From Bradyrhizobium sp. CSA207 (GTDB lineage: Bacteria; Pseudomonadota; Alphaproteobacteria; Rhizobiales; Xanthobacteraceae), in contig NZ_JAACFT010000027.1 in NCBI RefSeq assembly GCF_029051685.1, positions 49,829 to 113,828 of the forward strand: a stretch of DNA of 64,000 nt, read 5' to 3'. Numbering within the stretch: position 1 is the stretch's first letter; each line of letters starts with the position of its first letter. The notes beneath the pieces are model-generated. The model did not search any database. It was not told where the DNA came from and saw nothing but the letters and a program-made list of their open reading frames with translations. Position numbers and translations under genes: made by a program. This document shows positions 25,791 to 34,079 of this stretch, piece after piece.

Positions 25791-26810
25791 TTAGTTCTTG
25801 CTCTTGTCGACCAGTGCACCCTTCTTGATCCAGGGCATCATGTCGCGCAGCTTGGCGCCGACTTCCTCGATCGGGTGCTCGGCGAGCTTGGCGCGAGTCG
25901 CCTTGAACGAGGTCTGGTTGACCTTGTTCTCGAGCATCCAGTCACGGGCGAACTTGCCGGACTGAATGTCGTTCAGAACCCGCTTCATCTCCTTCTTGGT
26001 CTCGTCGGTGACGATGCGCGGACCCGTGACGTACTCGCCGTACTCCGCGGTGTTGGAGATCGAGTAGTTCATGTTGGCGATGCCGCCTTCATAGATCAGG
26101 TCGACGATCAGCTTCACCTCGTGCAGGCACTCGAAATAGGCCATCTCCGGCGCATAGCCGGCTTCAACCAGCGTCTCGTAGCCGCCCTTGATCAGCTCGA
26201 CCAAGCCGCCGCAGAGCACGACCTGCTCGCCGAACAAATCGGTCTCGCACTCTTCCTTGAAGGTGGTCTCGATGATGCCGGCTCGGCCGCCGCCGACGGC
26301 GGAGGCGTAGGACAGACCGAGGTCATGGGCGTTGCCAGAGACGTCCTTGGCGATCGCGATCAGGCAGGGCACGCCGCCGCCGCGCTGATACTCCGAGCGC
26401 ACGGTGTGGCCGGGGCCCTTCGGCGCGATCATCAGCACGTCGAGGTCGGCGCGCGGGTCGAGCAGGTTGAAGTGGACGTTGAGGCCGTGCGCGAAGACGA
26501 GGGCTGCGCCCTTCTTCATGTTGTCGTGCAGGTGCTCGCGGTAGATGTCGCCCTGGAGCTCGTCGGGGGTCAGCATCATGACGAGATCGGCCCATTTGGC
26601 GGCCTCGGCGACTTCCATCACTTTGAAGCCGGCGGCTTCCGCCTTCTTGGCCGAGGCCGAACCCTTGCGGAGCGCGATCGCGACTTCCTTGACGCCGGAA
26701 TCCTTCAGGTTCAGCGCGTGGGCGTGGCCCTGGCTGCCATAGCCGACGATGACAACCTTCTTGCCCTTGATCAGGTTCAGGTCGGCGTCGCGATCGTAAT
26801 AAACACGCAT
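25791..26810 (-). CDS. ilvC: Ketol-acid reductoisomerase
   Basis: The 339-residue class I enzyme converts acetolactate or acetohydroxybutyrate to dihydroxy acids in Val/Leu/Ile synthesis. The start MRVYYDRDADLNLIKGKKV at 26810 has GAGGAAATGACC before it; the open frame continues upstream but carries no family sequence. Visible motifs are the NADPH site VGYGSQGHAHALNLKDSG, APKGPGHTVRSEY and the C-terminal all-helical domain with EECETDLFGEQVVLCGG and the metal-binding glutamates. It is the last gene of the minus-strand ilv block and lies 133 bases after the LysE gene. Confidence 0.97.
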   Translation of the reverse strand: MRVYYDRDADLNLIKGKKVVIVGYGSQGHAHALNLKDSGVKEVAIALRKGSASAKKAEAAGFKVMEVAEAAKWADLVMMLTPDELQGDIYREHLHDNMKKGAALVFAHGLNVHFNLLDPRADLDVLMIAPKGPGHTVRSEYQRGGGVPCLIAIAKDVSGNAHDLGLSYASAVGGGRAGIIETTFKEECETDLFGEQVVLCGGLVELIKGGYETLVEAGYAPEMAYFECLHEVKLIVDLIYEGGIANMNYSISNTAEYGEYVTGPRIVTDETKKEMKRVLNDIQSGKFARDWMLENKVNQTSFKATRAKLAEHPIEEVGAKLRDMMPWIKKGALVDKSKN

Positions 26811-26943
26811 GGTCATTTCCTCATTCAGGGGCCGGAATCGGCCGTTGGTCAGGTCTCGGAGAGTGAAATTTGCGGATTTCGGGGGCTGTCTAGAGCATTT
26901 TCGGCCCCCTGTGAAACCCGTTTCTGCATGAAAAACTGCGGCA

Positions 26944-27546
26944 TCATGCATCCATGAAAACAGGGTAGAGCGATGCCAACAGCAGGATCGCCATCAGGAT
27001 GTTGAAGATGCGCACCAGCCGCTCGGAGGTCAGGACCGGCCGCAGTGCGGTGCCGAAGAGGGCCCAGACCACGGTCGAGACTGTGCCCACGAGCAGGCTG
27101 ATCAGGGTCTGTATCGCAATGTTGAGCGGGAATTGGGCGACGGCCGCATAGGCCGTGATGGTCCCGATCACGATCACCCACCCCTTGGCGTTGATCCACT
27201 GGAACATGGCCGCGCCCCAGAAGGTCATCGGCCCGCGGCCGCTCGCCTCGCCCGGCTTGGCCGGACCCGAGAAGGCGATCACGGCGGCGAGGTAAACCAG
27301 GTAGGCGGCGCCGGCATATTTCAAGACGGCCTGGAGGATCGGATAGGCCAGAAACACGGTGCCGAGCCCAAGGCCGACCGCGGCAATCATGAACGCGAAG
27401 CCGATGACGATGCCGACGATGTGGGGGACTGTGCGCCGGAAGCCATAAGTCAGCCCCGAAGACAGCAGCATGATGTTGTTCGGCCCGGGAGTGAAGTACA
27501 TCACCGCCATGAAGGCGAGGAAGGCATAGAGTAGCGAGCGGGACAT
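26944..27546 (-). CDS. LysE/RhtB family amino acid exporter
   Basis: The 200-residue membrane protein starts at the ATG at 27546 with GTGAGGTGA five bases upstream; a GTG two codons earlier is less likely. It has six membrane segments and the LysE N-terminal motif FTPGPNNIMLLSSG. Family members export lysine, threonine, homoserine or other amino acids. It is eight bases after the EamA gene and before ilvC, so it may export branched-chain amino acids or their precursors; that is inference from position. Confidence 0.9.
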   Translation of the reverse strand: MSRSLLYAFLAFMAVMYFTPGPNNIMLLSSGLTYGFRRTVPHIVGIVIGFAFMIAAVGLGLGTVFLAYPILQAVLKYAGAAYLVYLAAVIAFSGPAKPGEASGRGPMTFWGAAMFQWINAKGWVIVIGTITAYAAVAQFPLNIAIQTLISLLVGTVSTVVWALFGTALRPVLTSERLVRIFNILMAILLLASLYPVFMDA

Positions 27547-27553
27547 ATTCACC

Positions 27554-28429
27554 TCACACAGCTTTCGGCAGCGCCTGAGGACGCCCCGCCAAGACCATCA
27601 CCGCGATGCCGCCGATCACGGTGAGCATGCCGGCAAGTCGCAGCGGCCCGAACCTCTCGCCGAACACGATGCTGGAGGCGGCCGAGCCGACGAACGGCAC
27701 CAGCAATGCGAACGGTACCACCTGCGCAGCGGGATAGTCGCGCAGAAGCCGACCCCACAGCCAATAGGCGATGCTGGTCGAGATGCCGCCAAGCGCCAGC
27801 ATGCAGAGACCGGTGGTCAGCGACATATGAGTCAGCGATGTCCAGGTCGGCGCCGGGCCATTGGCGATCAGCGCCAGCGCGAACAGCGGCACGGCTGATG
27901 CAAGGCACAGCCAGGCGAACAGATCGAACATCGGCACGCCGCGCGCGCCGCGGAGCAGCAGATTGCCGACGGCGAAGCTGACCGGCGCGATCATCAGAAC
28001 CGCGAAGGCGCCGACGCTGAAGTCATAACCGACGGTCCCGCAGATCATCAGAAGGCCGATTGCTGCGATGACGATGCCGAGCGTCTGCGCCGGTGTCGCA
28101 CGTTCGCCGAATGCGACAGCGGCAAAGCCGATGGTGAACAGCGCCTGGCTCTGCACGACCACGCTGGTGAGCCCCACCGGTACGCCACGGGCGATGCCAT
28201 AGGCCTGGCTCAGGAACTGGCCGAGGAACAGCGTGAAGCTGATCGCGATCAGCAGCGGCCAGGCGATCTTCGGCTTGCGGATGAACAGGCAAGGCACCGC
28301 CGCGATCGTAAAGCGCAACGCGGTCATCAGCTCCGGTGAAAGCTCGTCGAGCGCGATCCGGCTCGCCACGAAGGCAAGGCCCCAGGTGATCGCCACCATG
28401 AGGGCGATGAAAATGTCGGCCGGCTTCAT
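27554..28429 (-). CDS. EamA (DMT superfamily) transporter
   Basis: The 291-residue protein has ten membrane segments in two EamA repeats: first ITWGLAFVASRIALDELSPE, second GGISTSIAYWLWGRLLRDYP with PFVGSAASSIVFGERF. Related proteins such as RhaT/YdcZ/EamA export metabolites including O-acetylserine and amino acids. It stands between the methyltransferase gene (50-base gap) and the LysE gene (eight-base gap), in the same direction as ilvI, ilvH and ilvC. Substrate is unknown. Confidence 0.9.
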   Translation of the reverse strand: MKPADIFIALMVAITWGLAFVASRIALDELSPELMTALRFTIAAVPCLFIRKPKIAWPLLIAISFTLFLGQFLSQAYGIARGVPVGLTSVVVQSQALFTIGFAAVAFGERATPAQTLGIVIAAIGLLMICGTVGYDFSVGAFAVLMIAPVSFAVGNLLLRGARGVPMFDLFAWLCLASAVPLFALALIANGPAPTWTSLTHMSLTTGLCMLALGGISTSIAYWLWGRLLRDYPAAQVVPFALLVPFVGSAASSIVFGERFGPLRLAGMLTVIGGIAVMVLAGRPQALPKAV

Positions 28430-28478
28430 TGTTGTTCTCGGTTCTGCTTTGTCGTGCAGCCCTGTTTGTTGTTCTAGT

Positions 28479-29174
28479 CTAGCCTTGCTCGCCGGCTTTC
28501 GGTTTTCGCAGCAGATACGTGCCGTGCATGGGCGCGTGGTAGTCGGCCGAGATCAGCGTGAAACCGACGTCGGTCAGCAGCCGCTCCATCACCCAGCCGA
28601 AGGTGGAATATTCATCGCGCATATGTGTGACAACGCTCTCGCGCGAGAAATCGTGGTTCTTGATCTGGTAGTCGGCCCATTGCTCGACGTCCCGCTCGGA
28701 CGGGTCCGGCATCGAGACGTAGACGATGTCGCGCAGGTAGAAGCTCGCACCCGGCTTCAGCGCGCGATAGATCCGCGACATCGCCACCGCCTTCCAGAAA
28801 TCCGGCAGATGATGCAGCGTGAACTCGCTGACGATCAGATCGTAGGATTCCGGCTGGTAGGCAAAGCTGAGCAGGCCGGCCGACTGCGTTGCGACCTTTG
28901 CCTTGCGGTCTCGCGCGTAGATTTCGGCGAGCGCCAGCATCGCGGGCGAGATATCGATGGCGTCGACCTGCGCACCCATCAGCGCCGCTTCCGTCGCCAG
29001 CACGCCATGACCGCAGCCGATGTCGGCTATCCGCCAGCCGCGCTGCACCCCGAGCATCTTCAGCGCGGCGCGCGCGCGCAGATCGGCGTCATCGTGACTG
29101 TCGTAAATCGAGGCGACCGCGGGCCCGATGCCCATGCGGTTCCGCTCGTTGTAGTACCAGTCGCGCGCCAGCAT
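28479..29174 (-). CDS. Class I SAM-dependent methyltransferase
   Basis: The 231-residue cytosolic protein has the SAM-binding motif I IADIGCGHGVLATEAAL (about residues 48-64), motif II acidic loop DAIDISPAMLALA, and motif IV SYDLIVSEFTLHHLPDF. The N-terminal stretch MLARDWYYNERNRMGIGPAVASIYDSH is unusual. Its start lies three bases after the ilvH stop, so it is very likely co-translated with ilvH. The acceptor is unknown. Confidence 0.88.
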   Translation of the reverse strand: MLARDWYYNERNRMGIGPAVASIYDSHDDADLRARAALKMLGVQRGWRIADIGCGHGVLATEAALMGAQVDAIDISPAMLALAEIYARDRKAKVATQSAGLLSFAYQPESYDLIVSEFTLHHLPDFWKAVAMSRIYRALKPGASFYLRDIVYVSMPDPSERDVEQWADYQIKNHDFSRESVVTHMRDEYSTFGWVMERLLTDVGFTLISADYHAPMHGTYLLRKPKAGEQG

Positions 29175-29177
29175 GAT

Positions 29178-29720
29178 TCACATCCCTTCGGGCCCGCGGC
29201 CGATCGCGGCAACGCCGGTGCGCGACACCTCGACGAGTCCGATCGGGCGCATCAGGTCGATAAACTGGTTGATCTTGTCCGTATTGCCTGTGATCTCGAA
29301 CACAAAGCTCTCCGTGGTGGCGTCGATCACGCGGGCGCGGAACGCGTCCGCCAGACGCAGCGCCTCGACGCGATGCTCGCCCTGCCCGCGCACTTTCACC
29401 ATGGCAAGTTCGCGCTCGATCGAGCGCTTGGTCAGCGTCATGTCGACGACGCGGTAGACCGGGATCATGCGATCGAGCTGATGCTTGATCTGCTCGATGA
29501 CCATCGGCGTTCCCGTGGTTACGATGGTGATGCGCGACAGATGCTTCTGGCTCTCGGTCTCGGAGACCGTGAGGCTCTCGATGTTGTAGCCGCGCCCGGA
29601 GAACAGGCCGATGACACGCGCGAGCACGCCGGGCTCGTTCTGCACGAGCACCGACAGCGTGTGCGTCTCGTTGGGATCGTGACGGTCCTCGATGAAATAG
29701 GCGGATGCGGGCTGGTTCAT
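29178..29720 (-). CDS. ilvH: Acetolactate synthase regulatory (small) subunit
   Basis: The 180-residue regulatory subunit activates acetolactate synthase and confers valine feedback inhibition. An ACT domain is seen at residues 19-95 (THTLSVLVQNEPGVLARVIGLF, GRGYNIESLTVSETE), and the C-terminal ALS_ss_C domain ends LMRPIGLVEVSRTGVAAIGRG. Length is normal. It pairs with ilvI located about 1.3 kb upstream in the same direction, separated by the dehydratase gene and two repeats. The methyltransferase gene follows after three bases. Confidence 0.97.
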   Translation of the reverse strand: MNQPASAYFIEDRHDPNETHTLSVLVQNEPGVLARVIGLFSGRGYNIESLTVSETESQKHLSRITIVTTGTPMVIEQIKHQLDRMIPVYRVVDMTLTKRSIERELAMVKVRGQGEHRVEALRLADAFRARVIDATTESFVFEITGNTDKINQFIDLMRPIGLVEVSRTGVAAIGRGPEGM

Positions 29721-29741
29721 TGTCGTCCCCTCTATTCTTTC

Positions 29742-29850
29742 TTGTCATGCCCCGCGAAGGCGGGGCATCCAGTATTCACCGGCATCGAGATTCCCACGAC
29801 GGCCGCGGAGTATTGGATCGTCCGATCAAGCCGGACGATGACAGCGGAAT
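29742..29850. repeat. Intergenic repeat copy 1 (ilvH side)
   Basis: This copy reads TCATGCCCCGCGAAGGCGGG...GGATCGTCCGATCAAGCCGG then GATGACAGCGGAA, with inverted arms CCCCGCGaaGGCGGGG and CGTCCGatcaAGCCGGACG. It matches in order and orientation the copy at 30882-30990. The two copies flank the dehydratase gene as direct repeats. Confidence 0.8.
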
Positions 29851-29871
29851 ACTTGGCAAATGCACGCGTAA

Positions 29872-30852
29872 TCATGCGAGCGCCCTCTGCCTTGGCGCAT
29901 CCGTTCCGACCCACCGGCGGAACAGATCGAAATCGATGTTGCCGCCGGACAGCACGAGACCGACACGCTGGCCCGGCAGCTTGTTCTTTTCCTGTAGCGC
30001 CGCAGCAAGCGGAGCTGCGCCAGCGCCTTCGGCAAGATTATGCGTATCAGTCCAGTAAGCGCGGATGGCGGTCGCCACCTCGTCGTCACCGACCTGCACG
30101 ATGCGCGAGGCACCCTTGCGGATGATGGCAAACGCTTCGGGATCGGGAATCCGCGTCGCCATGCCGTCGGCGAGCGTGTTGCTGGTCTCGGTCGTCACGA
30201 TCTTGCCCGCCGCGAACGACAGCGCGTAGGACGGCGCCTCGGTCGACTGCACGCCGACGATCTCGGTCTTCAGGCCGAGGAGGTCGCGCGCCATGATGCA
30301 GCCGCAGATGCCGGAGCCCTGGCCGATCGGCACATAGAGGATGTCGAGATCTGGCGCGGCTCTGAACAGCTCGAGCGCGTAGGTCGCAACGCCCAACACC
30401 AGATCGGTGTGGAACGACGGCACCATGTGGAGCCCGGCGAACTGCGCGTGGCGTCCCGCCTCCTCGCTCGCCGCTTGAAAATCCTCGCCGTGCTCGACAA
30501 GCTCGGCACCAAAGGCCTTCATCGCGCGATTCTTCTCGACCGAGTTGCCCCGCGGCACGTAGATCACCGCGGGTACGCCCTGCCGGCTCGCCGCGAACGC
30601 GAGGCTCTGGCCGTGATTGCCGCGCGTCGCCGAAATGATACCCGGAACGTTCGGCCGCTCGCGCTTCAGCCGTTCGAGATAGACCAGACCGCCTCGCACC
30701 TTGAAGGCACCGATCGGCGTGTGGTTCTCGTGCTTGACCACGACCTCGGTGCCGAGGCGTTCAGCGAGCAGCGGCCAGCCGCGTGCCGGCGTTGCCGGCA
30801 CCGCCTGCCCCACGATCGCATGTGCGCGCTCTAGTTCCGTCAGGTCGAACAT
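29872..30852 (-). CDS. PLP-dependent threonine dehydratase-like enzyme
   Basis: The 326-residue fold-type II PLP enzyme starts at the ATG at 30852 (MFDLTELERAH), preceded by GGAAAGAG; the GTG/ATG 21 bases upstream is less likely. The PLP lysine is in PIGAFKVRGGLVYL (residue about 51), with phosphate loop GQGSGICG and SATRGNHGQSLA. No C-terminal ACT regulatory domain is present, so it is unlike biosynthetic IlvA and closer to short, feedback-insensitive dehydratases. If it deaminates threonine, it would make 2-oxobutyrate, which acetolactate synthase uses for isoleucine; this fits its place between ilvI and ilvH. It is bracketed by two direct repeats, suggesting later insertion. Confidence 0.85.
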   Translation of the reverse strand: MFDLTELERAHAIVGQAVPATPARGWPLLAERLGTEVVVKHENHTPIGAFKVRGGLVYLERLKRERPNVPGIISATRGNHGQSLAFAASRQGVPAVIYVPRGNSVEKNRAMKAFGAELVEHGEDFQAASEEAGRHAQFAGLHMVPSFHTDLVLGVATYALELFRAAPDLDILYVPIGQGSGICGCIMARDLLGLKTEIVGVQSTEAPSYALSFAAGKIVTTETSNTLADGMATRIPDPEAFAIIRKGASRIVQVGDDEVATAIRAYWTDTHNLAEGAGAAPLAAALQEKNKLPGQRVGLVLSGGNIDFDLFRRWVGTDAPRQRALA

Positions 30853-30881
30853 ATTGCTCTTTCCATCGACCATCTCTCACG

Positions 30882-30990
30882 GCTGTCATCCCCGCGAAGG
30901 CGGGGATCCAGTATTCCAGAGACCCCTGAGAGCAATGGAGGGGCCGCGGCGTACTGGATCGCCCGGTCGAGCCGGGCGATGACAGCGGAA
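30882..30990. repeat. Intergenic repeat copy 2 (ilvI side)
   Basis: This copy reads TCATCCCCGCGAAGGCGGGGA...GGATCGCCCGGTCGAGCCGG then GATGACAGCGGAA. Arms CCCCGCgaaGGCGGGG and GCCCGGtcgAGCCGGGC form hairpins. It is the same element as at 29742-29850, in the same orientation. It lies between the dehydratase start and the ilvI stop. Confidence 0.8.
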
Positions 30991-31006
30991 CGTTTGGCCA
31001 TCGGCG

Positions 31007-32782
31007 TCAAACCAGGGCCTTGCCGCCGGCAAATGCCTTTGCCGTGGCCTCGTCGTTCGCCTGTTCCGGCAACAGCATCTCATTGTGCGCCTTGCCGGAC
31101 GGGATCATCGGGAAGCAGTTTTCGAGTGCGGCGACGCGGCAGTCGAACAGCACCGGGCGCTTGACCGAGATCATCTCCTGGATGGCGCCGTCGAGATCGG
31201 CAGGCTTGTGCACCTGGATGCCGACGCCGCCATAGGCTTCCGCGAGCTTGACGAAATCCGGCAGCGCCTCGGAGTAGGAATGCGACAGCCGGTTGCCGTG
31301 GAGCAGCTGCTGCCACTGCCGCACCATGCCCATGTACTGGTTGTTGAGGATGAATATCTTGATCGGCAGCTCGTACTGCACCGCCGTCGACATCTCCTGC
31401 ATCGTCATCTGCACCGAGGCGTCGCCCGCGATATCGATGACGAGGCTGTCGGGATGGGCGACCTGCACGCCGACCGCCGCCGGCAGGCCATAGCCCATGG
31501 TGCCGAGACCGCCCGACGTCATCCAGCGGTGCGGCTCCTCGAAGCCGAAGAACTGCGCGGCCCACATCTGGTGCTGGCCGACCTCGGTCGTGATGTAGGT
31601 GTCCTTGCCGCGCGTTGCCTCGAACAGGCTCTGGATCGCATGCTGCGGCAGGATGACGTCGTTGCTCTTCTTGTAATAGAGCGAGTTGCGGGCGCGCCAC
31701 TGCGCGATCTGCTGCCACCACGCCTTGATGTCGGGCTTCTTCGCCTCCGCCTTGAACACCTGCAGGATGTCGCCGAGGATGTTGCCGCAGTCGCCGATGA
31801 TCGGCACATCGACGTGGATGTTCTTGTTGATCGAGGACGGATCGATGTCGATGTGGATCTTCTTCGAGCCCGGCGAGAACGCGTCGACGCGGCCGGTGAT
31901 ACGGTCGTCGAAGCGCGCGCCGACGCACAGCATGACGTCGCAATCATGCATGGTCATGTTGGCTTCGTAGGTGCCGTGCATGCCGAGCATGCCGAGCCAG
32001 TTCTTGCCCGACGCCGGATAGGCGCCCAAGCCCATCAGCGTGGAGGTGATCGGAAAACCGGTGACCTCGACCAGTTCGCGCAGCAGCTTGGTCGCCTCGA
32101 GACCGGAATTGATGACGCCGCCGCCGCTGTAGATCACAGGGCGCTTGGCGCCTGCGAGCAGCGCCACCGCCTTGCGAATCTGCGTCGCGTCGCCTTTCAC
32201 GCGCGGCGCATAGGACCGGTGCACATCGGACTTGCGCGGCGGATGATAGGTGCCGGTCGCAAACTGCACGTCCTTCGGCACATCGACGAGCACCGGGCCC
32301 GGACGGCCAGAGGTCGCGACGTAGAAGGCCTCGTGCAGCACTTTTGCGAGATCGTTGACGTCGCGCACCAGCCAGTTGTGCTTGGTGCAGGGGCGCGTGA
32401 TGCCGACGGTGTCGCATTCCTGGAACGCATCGTTGCCGATCAGATGCGTCGGCACCTGGCCGGAGATGCAGACCAGGGGGATCGAGTCCATCAGCGCGTC
32501 GGTCAGCGGCGTCACCATGTTGGTGGCGCCGGGGCCGGAGGTCACCAGCGCAACGCCGGGCTTTCCGGTCGAGCGCGCATAGCCCTCGGCGGCATGGCCC
32601 GCGCCCTGTTCGTGGCGGACCAGGATGTGCTGGACCTCGCTCTGCTGGAAAATCTCGTCATAGATCGGAAGCACCGCGCCGCCGGGATAGCCGAAAATGT
32701 CGGTCACGCCATGATCGATGAGCGCGCGAACGATCATCGCGGCGCCGGTCATCTGGTTCGGATCGTGGCTCTTGTCGCTCAT
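31007..32782 (-). CDS. ilvI: Acetolactate synthase large (catalytic) subunit
   Basis: The 591-residue thiamine-diphosphate enzyme makes acetolactate from two pyruvates, or acetohydroxybutyrate from pyruvate and 2-oxobutyrate. Seen are the catalytic Glu region VRHEQGAGHAAEGYARSTGKPG, the FAD-binding middle domain, and the ThDP motif beginning at IDIAGDASVQMTMQEMSTAVQYELPIKIFILNN (about residues 436-470, GDA...NN). The length matches IlvB/IlvI enzymes. It follows an attenuator leader (32783-32983) and is the first large gene of the ilv block. The symbol ilvB is equally used. Confidence 0.97.
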   Translation of the reverse strand: MSDKSHDPNQMTGAAMIVRALIDHGVTDIFGYPGGAVLPIYDEIFQQSEVQHILVRHEQGAGHAAEGYARSTGKPGVALVTSGPGATNMVTPLTDALMDSIPLVCISGQVPTHLIGNDAFQECDTVGITRPCTKHNWLVRDVNDLAKVLHEAFYVATSGRPGPVLVDVPKDVQFATGTYHPPRKSDVHRSYAPRVKGDATQIRKAVALLAGAKRPVIYSGGGVINSGLEATKLLRELVEVTGFPITSTLMGLGAYPASGKNWLGMLGMHGTYEANMTMHDCDVMLCVGARFDDRITGRVDAFSPGSKKIHIDIDPSSINKNIHVDVPIIGDCGNILGDILQVFKAEAKKPDIKAWWQQIAQWRARNSLYYKKSNDVILPQHAIQSLFEATRGKDTYITTEVGQHQMWAAQFFGFEEPHRWMTSGGLGTMGYGLPAAVGVQVAHPDSLVIDIAGDASVQMTMQEMSTAVQYELPIKIFILNNQYMGMVRQWQQLLHGNRLSHSYSEALPDFVKLAEAYGGVGIQVHKPADLDGAIQEMISVKRPVLFDCRVAALENCFPMIPSGKAHNEMLLPEQANDEATAKAFAGGKALV

Positions 32783-32845
32783 TGGCTTGCTCCGGATGCG
32801 CTGTTGTCAGCGGCTTCGTTCGTGTCTGGTTCGGCAAATAAAAAA

Positions 32846-32862
32846 GGCCCCGAAGAGGGCCC
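32846..32862 (-). terminator. Attenuator terminator hairpin of the ilv operon
   Basis: On the minus strand GGGCCCTCTTCGGGGCC is followed by TTTTTT, giving a 5-6 bp GC stem with a short loop and a U run, 64 bases before the ilvI start codon. It lies after the leader peptide stop and next to a 10-bp stem that overlaps the leader peptide end. This is the terminator element of a translational attenuator. Confidence 0.8.
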
Positions 32863-32864
32863 AT

Positions 32865-32913
32865 GCACACCGCCTGTCGTGTGGATGGCAGCTAGCCACC
32901 CCCGGCGGTGTGC
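32865..32913 (-). promoter_or_regulatory. Leader pause/anti-antiterminator stem of the ilv attenuator
   Basis: A perfect 10-bp inverted pair, GCACACCGCC (32865-32874) and GGCGGTGTGC (32904-32913), closes a stem whose 5' arm, in transcription order, covers the last codons of the leader peptide. Within it a smaller TGGC/GCCA stem forms around the peptide stop. The 3' arm is directly adjacent to the terminator stem, so ribosome position could choose between structures. Confidence 0.65.
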
Positions 32914-32957
32914 CTGGGTACGACGGCGATAAGGAGTTTGGTAATAATATTACGCAT
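32892..32957 (-). CDS. ilv leader peptide
   Basis: A 21-codon ORF reads MRNIITKLLIAVVPRH... and ends GGG-stop. It holds three Ile, two Leu and two Val codons among residues 4-13, that is, seven of ten codons specify the three end products of the pathway. It sits about 26 bases downstream of a predicted start site and 110 bases before ilvI, with stem-loop structures beginning within it. Starvation for any of the three amino acids would stall the ribosome and favour read-through. It lacks a strong ribosome-binding site. Confidence 0.85.
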   Translation of the reverse strand: MRNIITKLLIAVVPRHTAGGG

Positions 32958-32989
32958 GGCTGGTGCCGGACTTCCCAAAGGTTGCGCGA

Positions 32990-33017
32990 AACATAGCGGT
33001 CAAAGCCCGGATGTCAA
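32990..33017 (-). promoter_or_regulatory. Sigma-70-type promoter of the ilvI leader
   Basis: On the minus strand TTGACA (33017-33012) and TATGTT (32995-32990) are separated by 16 bases, a good housekeeping promoter. Transcription would begin near 32983, giving a leader of about 200 nt that contains the peptide, the stems and the terminator. The remaining part of the gap to 33111 shows nothing recognisable. Confidence 0.7.
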
Positions 33018-33111
33018 GGCAATGCGGCCGTTCCCGCGCGATTTCGGGAGTGTAGCGGGGTTCCTGCGGTTCGGCGAGAGGTAAATTCGGCGCCGCCGCC
33101 ACAAAGGCACG

Positions 33112-34068
33112 TCAATCGGGGTCGCGCGCAGCGTTCACGATGGCTGCAAGCCACCCCCTCGCCTCCTCCGGCTTCACCCATTCGAACGCGGGCAGCTGGT
33201 GCCTGAACCAGGTGAACTGGCGCTTGGCGTAATGGCGGGTGTCGGCGCGGCCGATGCTGGCGGCCTCCTCCAGGCTGAACTCGCCGCGCAGATGCCGGAT
33301 CAGCGCCGGCACGCCATGGGCCTTCATCGCCGGCAGCAGCGGATCGAGATTCCGAGCCGCCAACCGCTCGATTTCCTTCAGCGCGCCGGCGCCCAGCATG
33401 GCGTCGAAGCGGGCATCGATGCGGGCATAGAGTTCGTCGCGCTCGGGGCTCAGAAACACCCCGCGAAAACTGTCCTTGGGCAACAGCGGCGGCTGGCCCT
33501 CGCGGTGCCAGTCGAGCAGCGAGCGCCCGGTCGCCTCGATCACCTCGAGCGCGCGCGCGATGCGGGTGCGGTCGCGCAGGTTCAGTCGCTCGGCCGCACG
33601 CGGATCGGAGGCTGCGAGTTCCGCATGCAGCGCCTCGACGCCGTTCCGCTCCAGCCGCGCCCGAACGCCCTCGCGCACCTCGGCAGGAATCGGCGGCACC
33701 ACGGAGAGACCTGCGGTCAGAGCCTTGAAATACAGCCCAGTGCCGCCGACGAAGATCGGCAGACGGCCTTCGGCTTTCGCCTCTTCGAGCGCCTGCGCGG
33801 CGTCGCTCACCCAGGCGCCGGTCGAAAAATTCACGGCGGCATCGACATGGCCGTAGAGGCGGTGCGGCACCCGTGCCTCATCGCCATGCGTGGGGCGCGC
33901 CGTGATGATACGCAGGTCACGGTAGACCTGCATGGAATCGGCATTGATGACGACGCCGCCCGTCGTCAGCGCAAGCTCGAGCGCCAGCGCCGACTTGCCG
34001 CTGGCGGTCGGGCCTGCGATAAGCACGGCCTTGCCAACATGCCTTCTGCTGACTTGCCCCTCGCTCAC
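33112..34068 (-). CDS. miaA: tRNA dimethylallyltransferase
   Basis: The 318-residue enzyme adds the isopentenyl group to A37 of tRNAs reading UNN codons. It starts at GTG 34068 (VSEGQVSRRH) because TTTGAGG lies at the right distance; the ATG version beginning at 34176 lies inside serB and has a non-family N-terminus. The P-loop GPTASGKSA, the INADSMQVYRDL and DSFRGVFLSPERDELYARID regions, and FVGGTGLYFKALTAGL are characteristic. Its start codon is only 11 bases from the divergent serB ATG, so its promoter must lie inside serB. Confidence 0.93.
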   Translation of the reverse strand: MSEGQVSRRHVGKAVLIAGPTASGKSALALELALTTGGVVINADSMQVYRDLRIITARPTHGDEARVPHRLYGHVDAAVNFSTGAWVSDAAQALEEAKAEGRLPIFVGGTGLYFKALTAGLSVVPPIPAEVREGVRARLERNGVEALHAELAASDPRAAERLNLRDRTRIARALEVIEATGRSLLDWHREGQPPLLPKDSFRGVFLSPERDELYARIDARFDAMLGAGALKEIERLAARNLDPLLPAMKAHGVPALIRHLRGEFSLEEAASIGRADTRHYAKRQFTWFRHQLPAFEWVKPEEARGWLAAIVNAARDPD

Positions 34069-34079
34069 GAAAACCTCAA

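Noticed and set aside
26811..26943. Possible second attenuator before ilvC
   Set aside because: Hairpins such as GGGGGC...GCCCCC are present, but there is no leader peptide rich in Ile, Leu or Val codons and no U run before the start.
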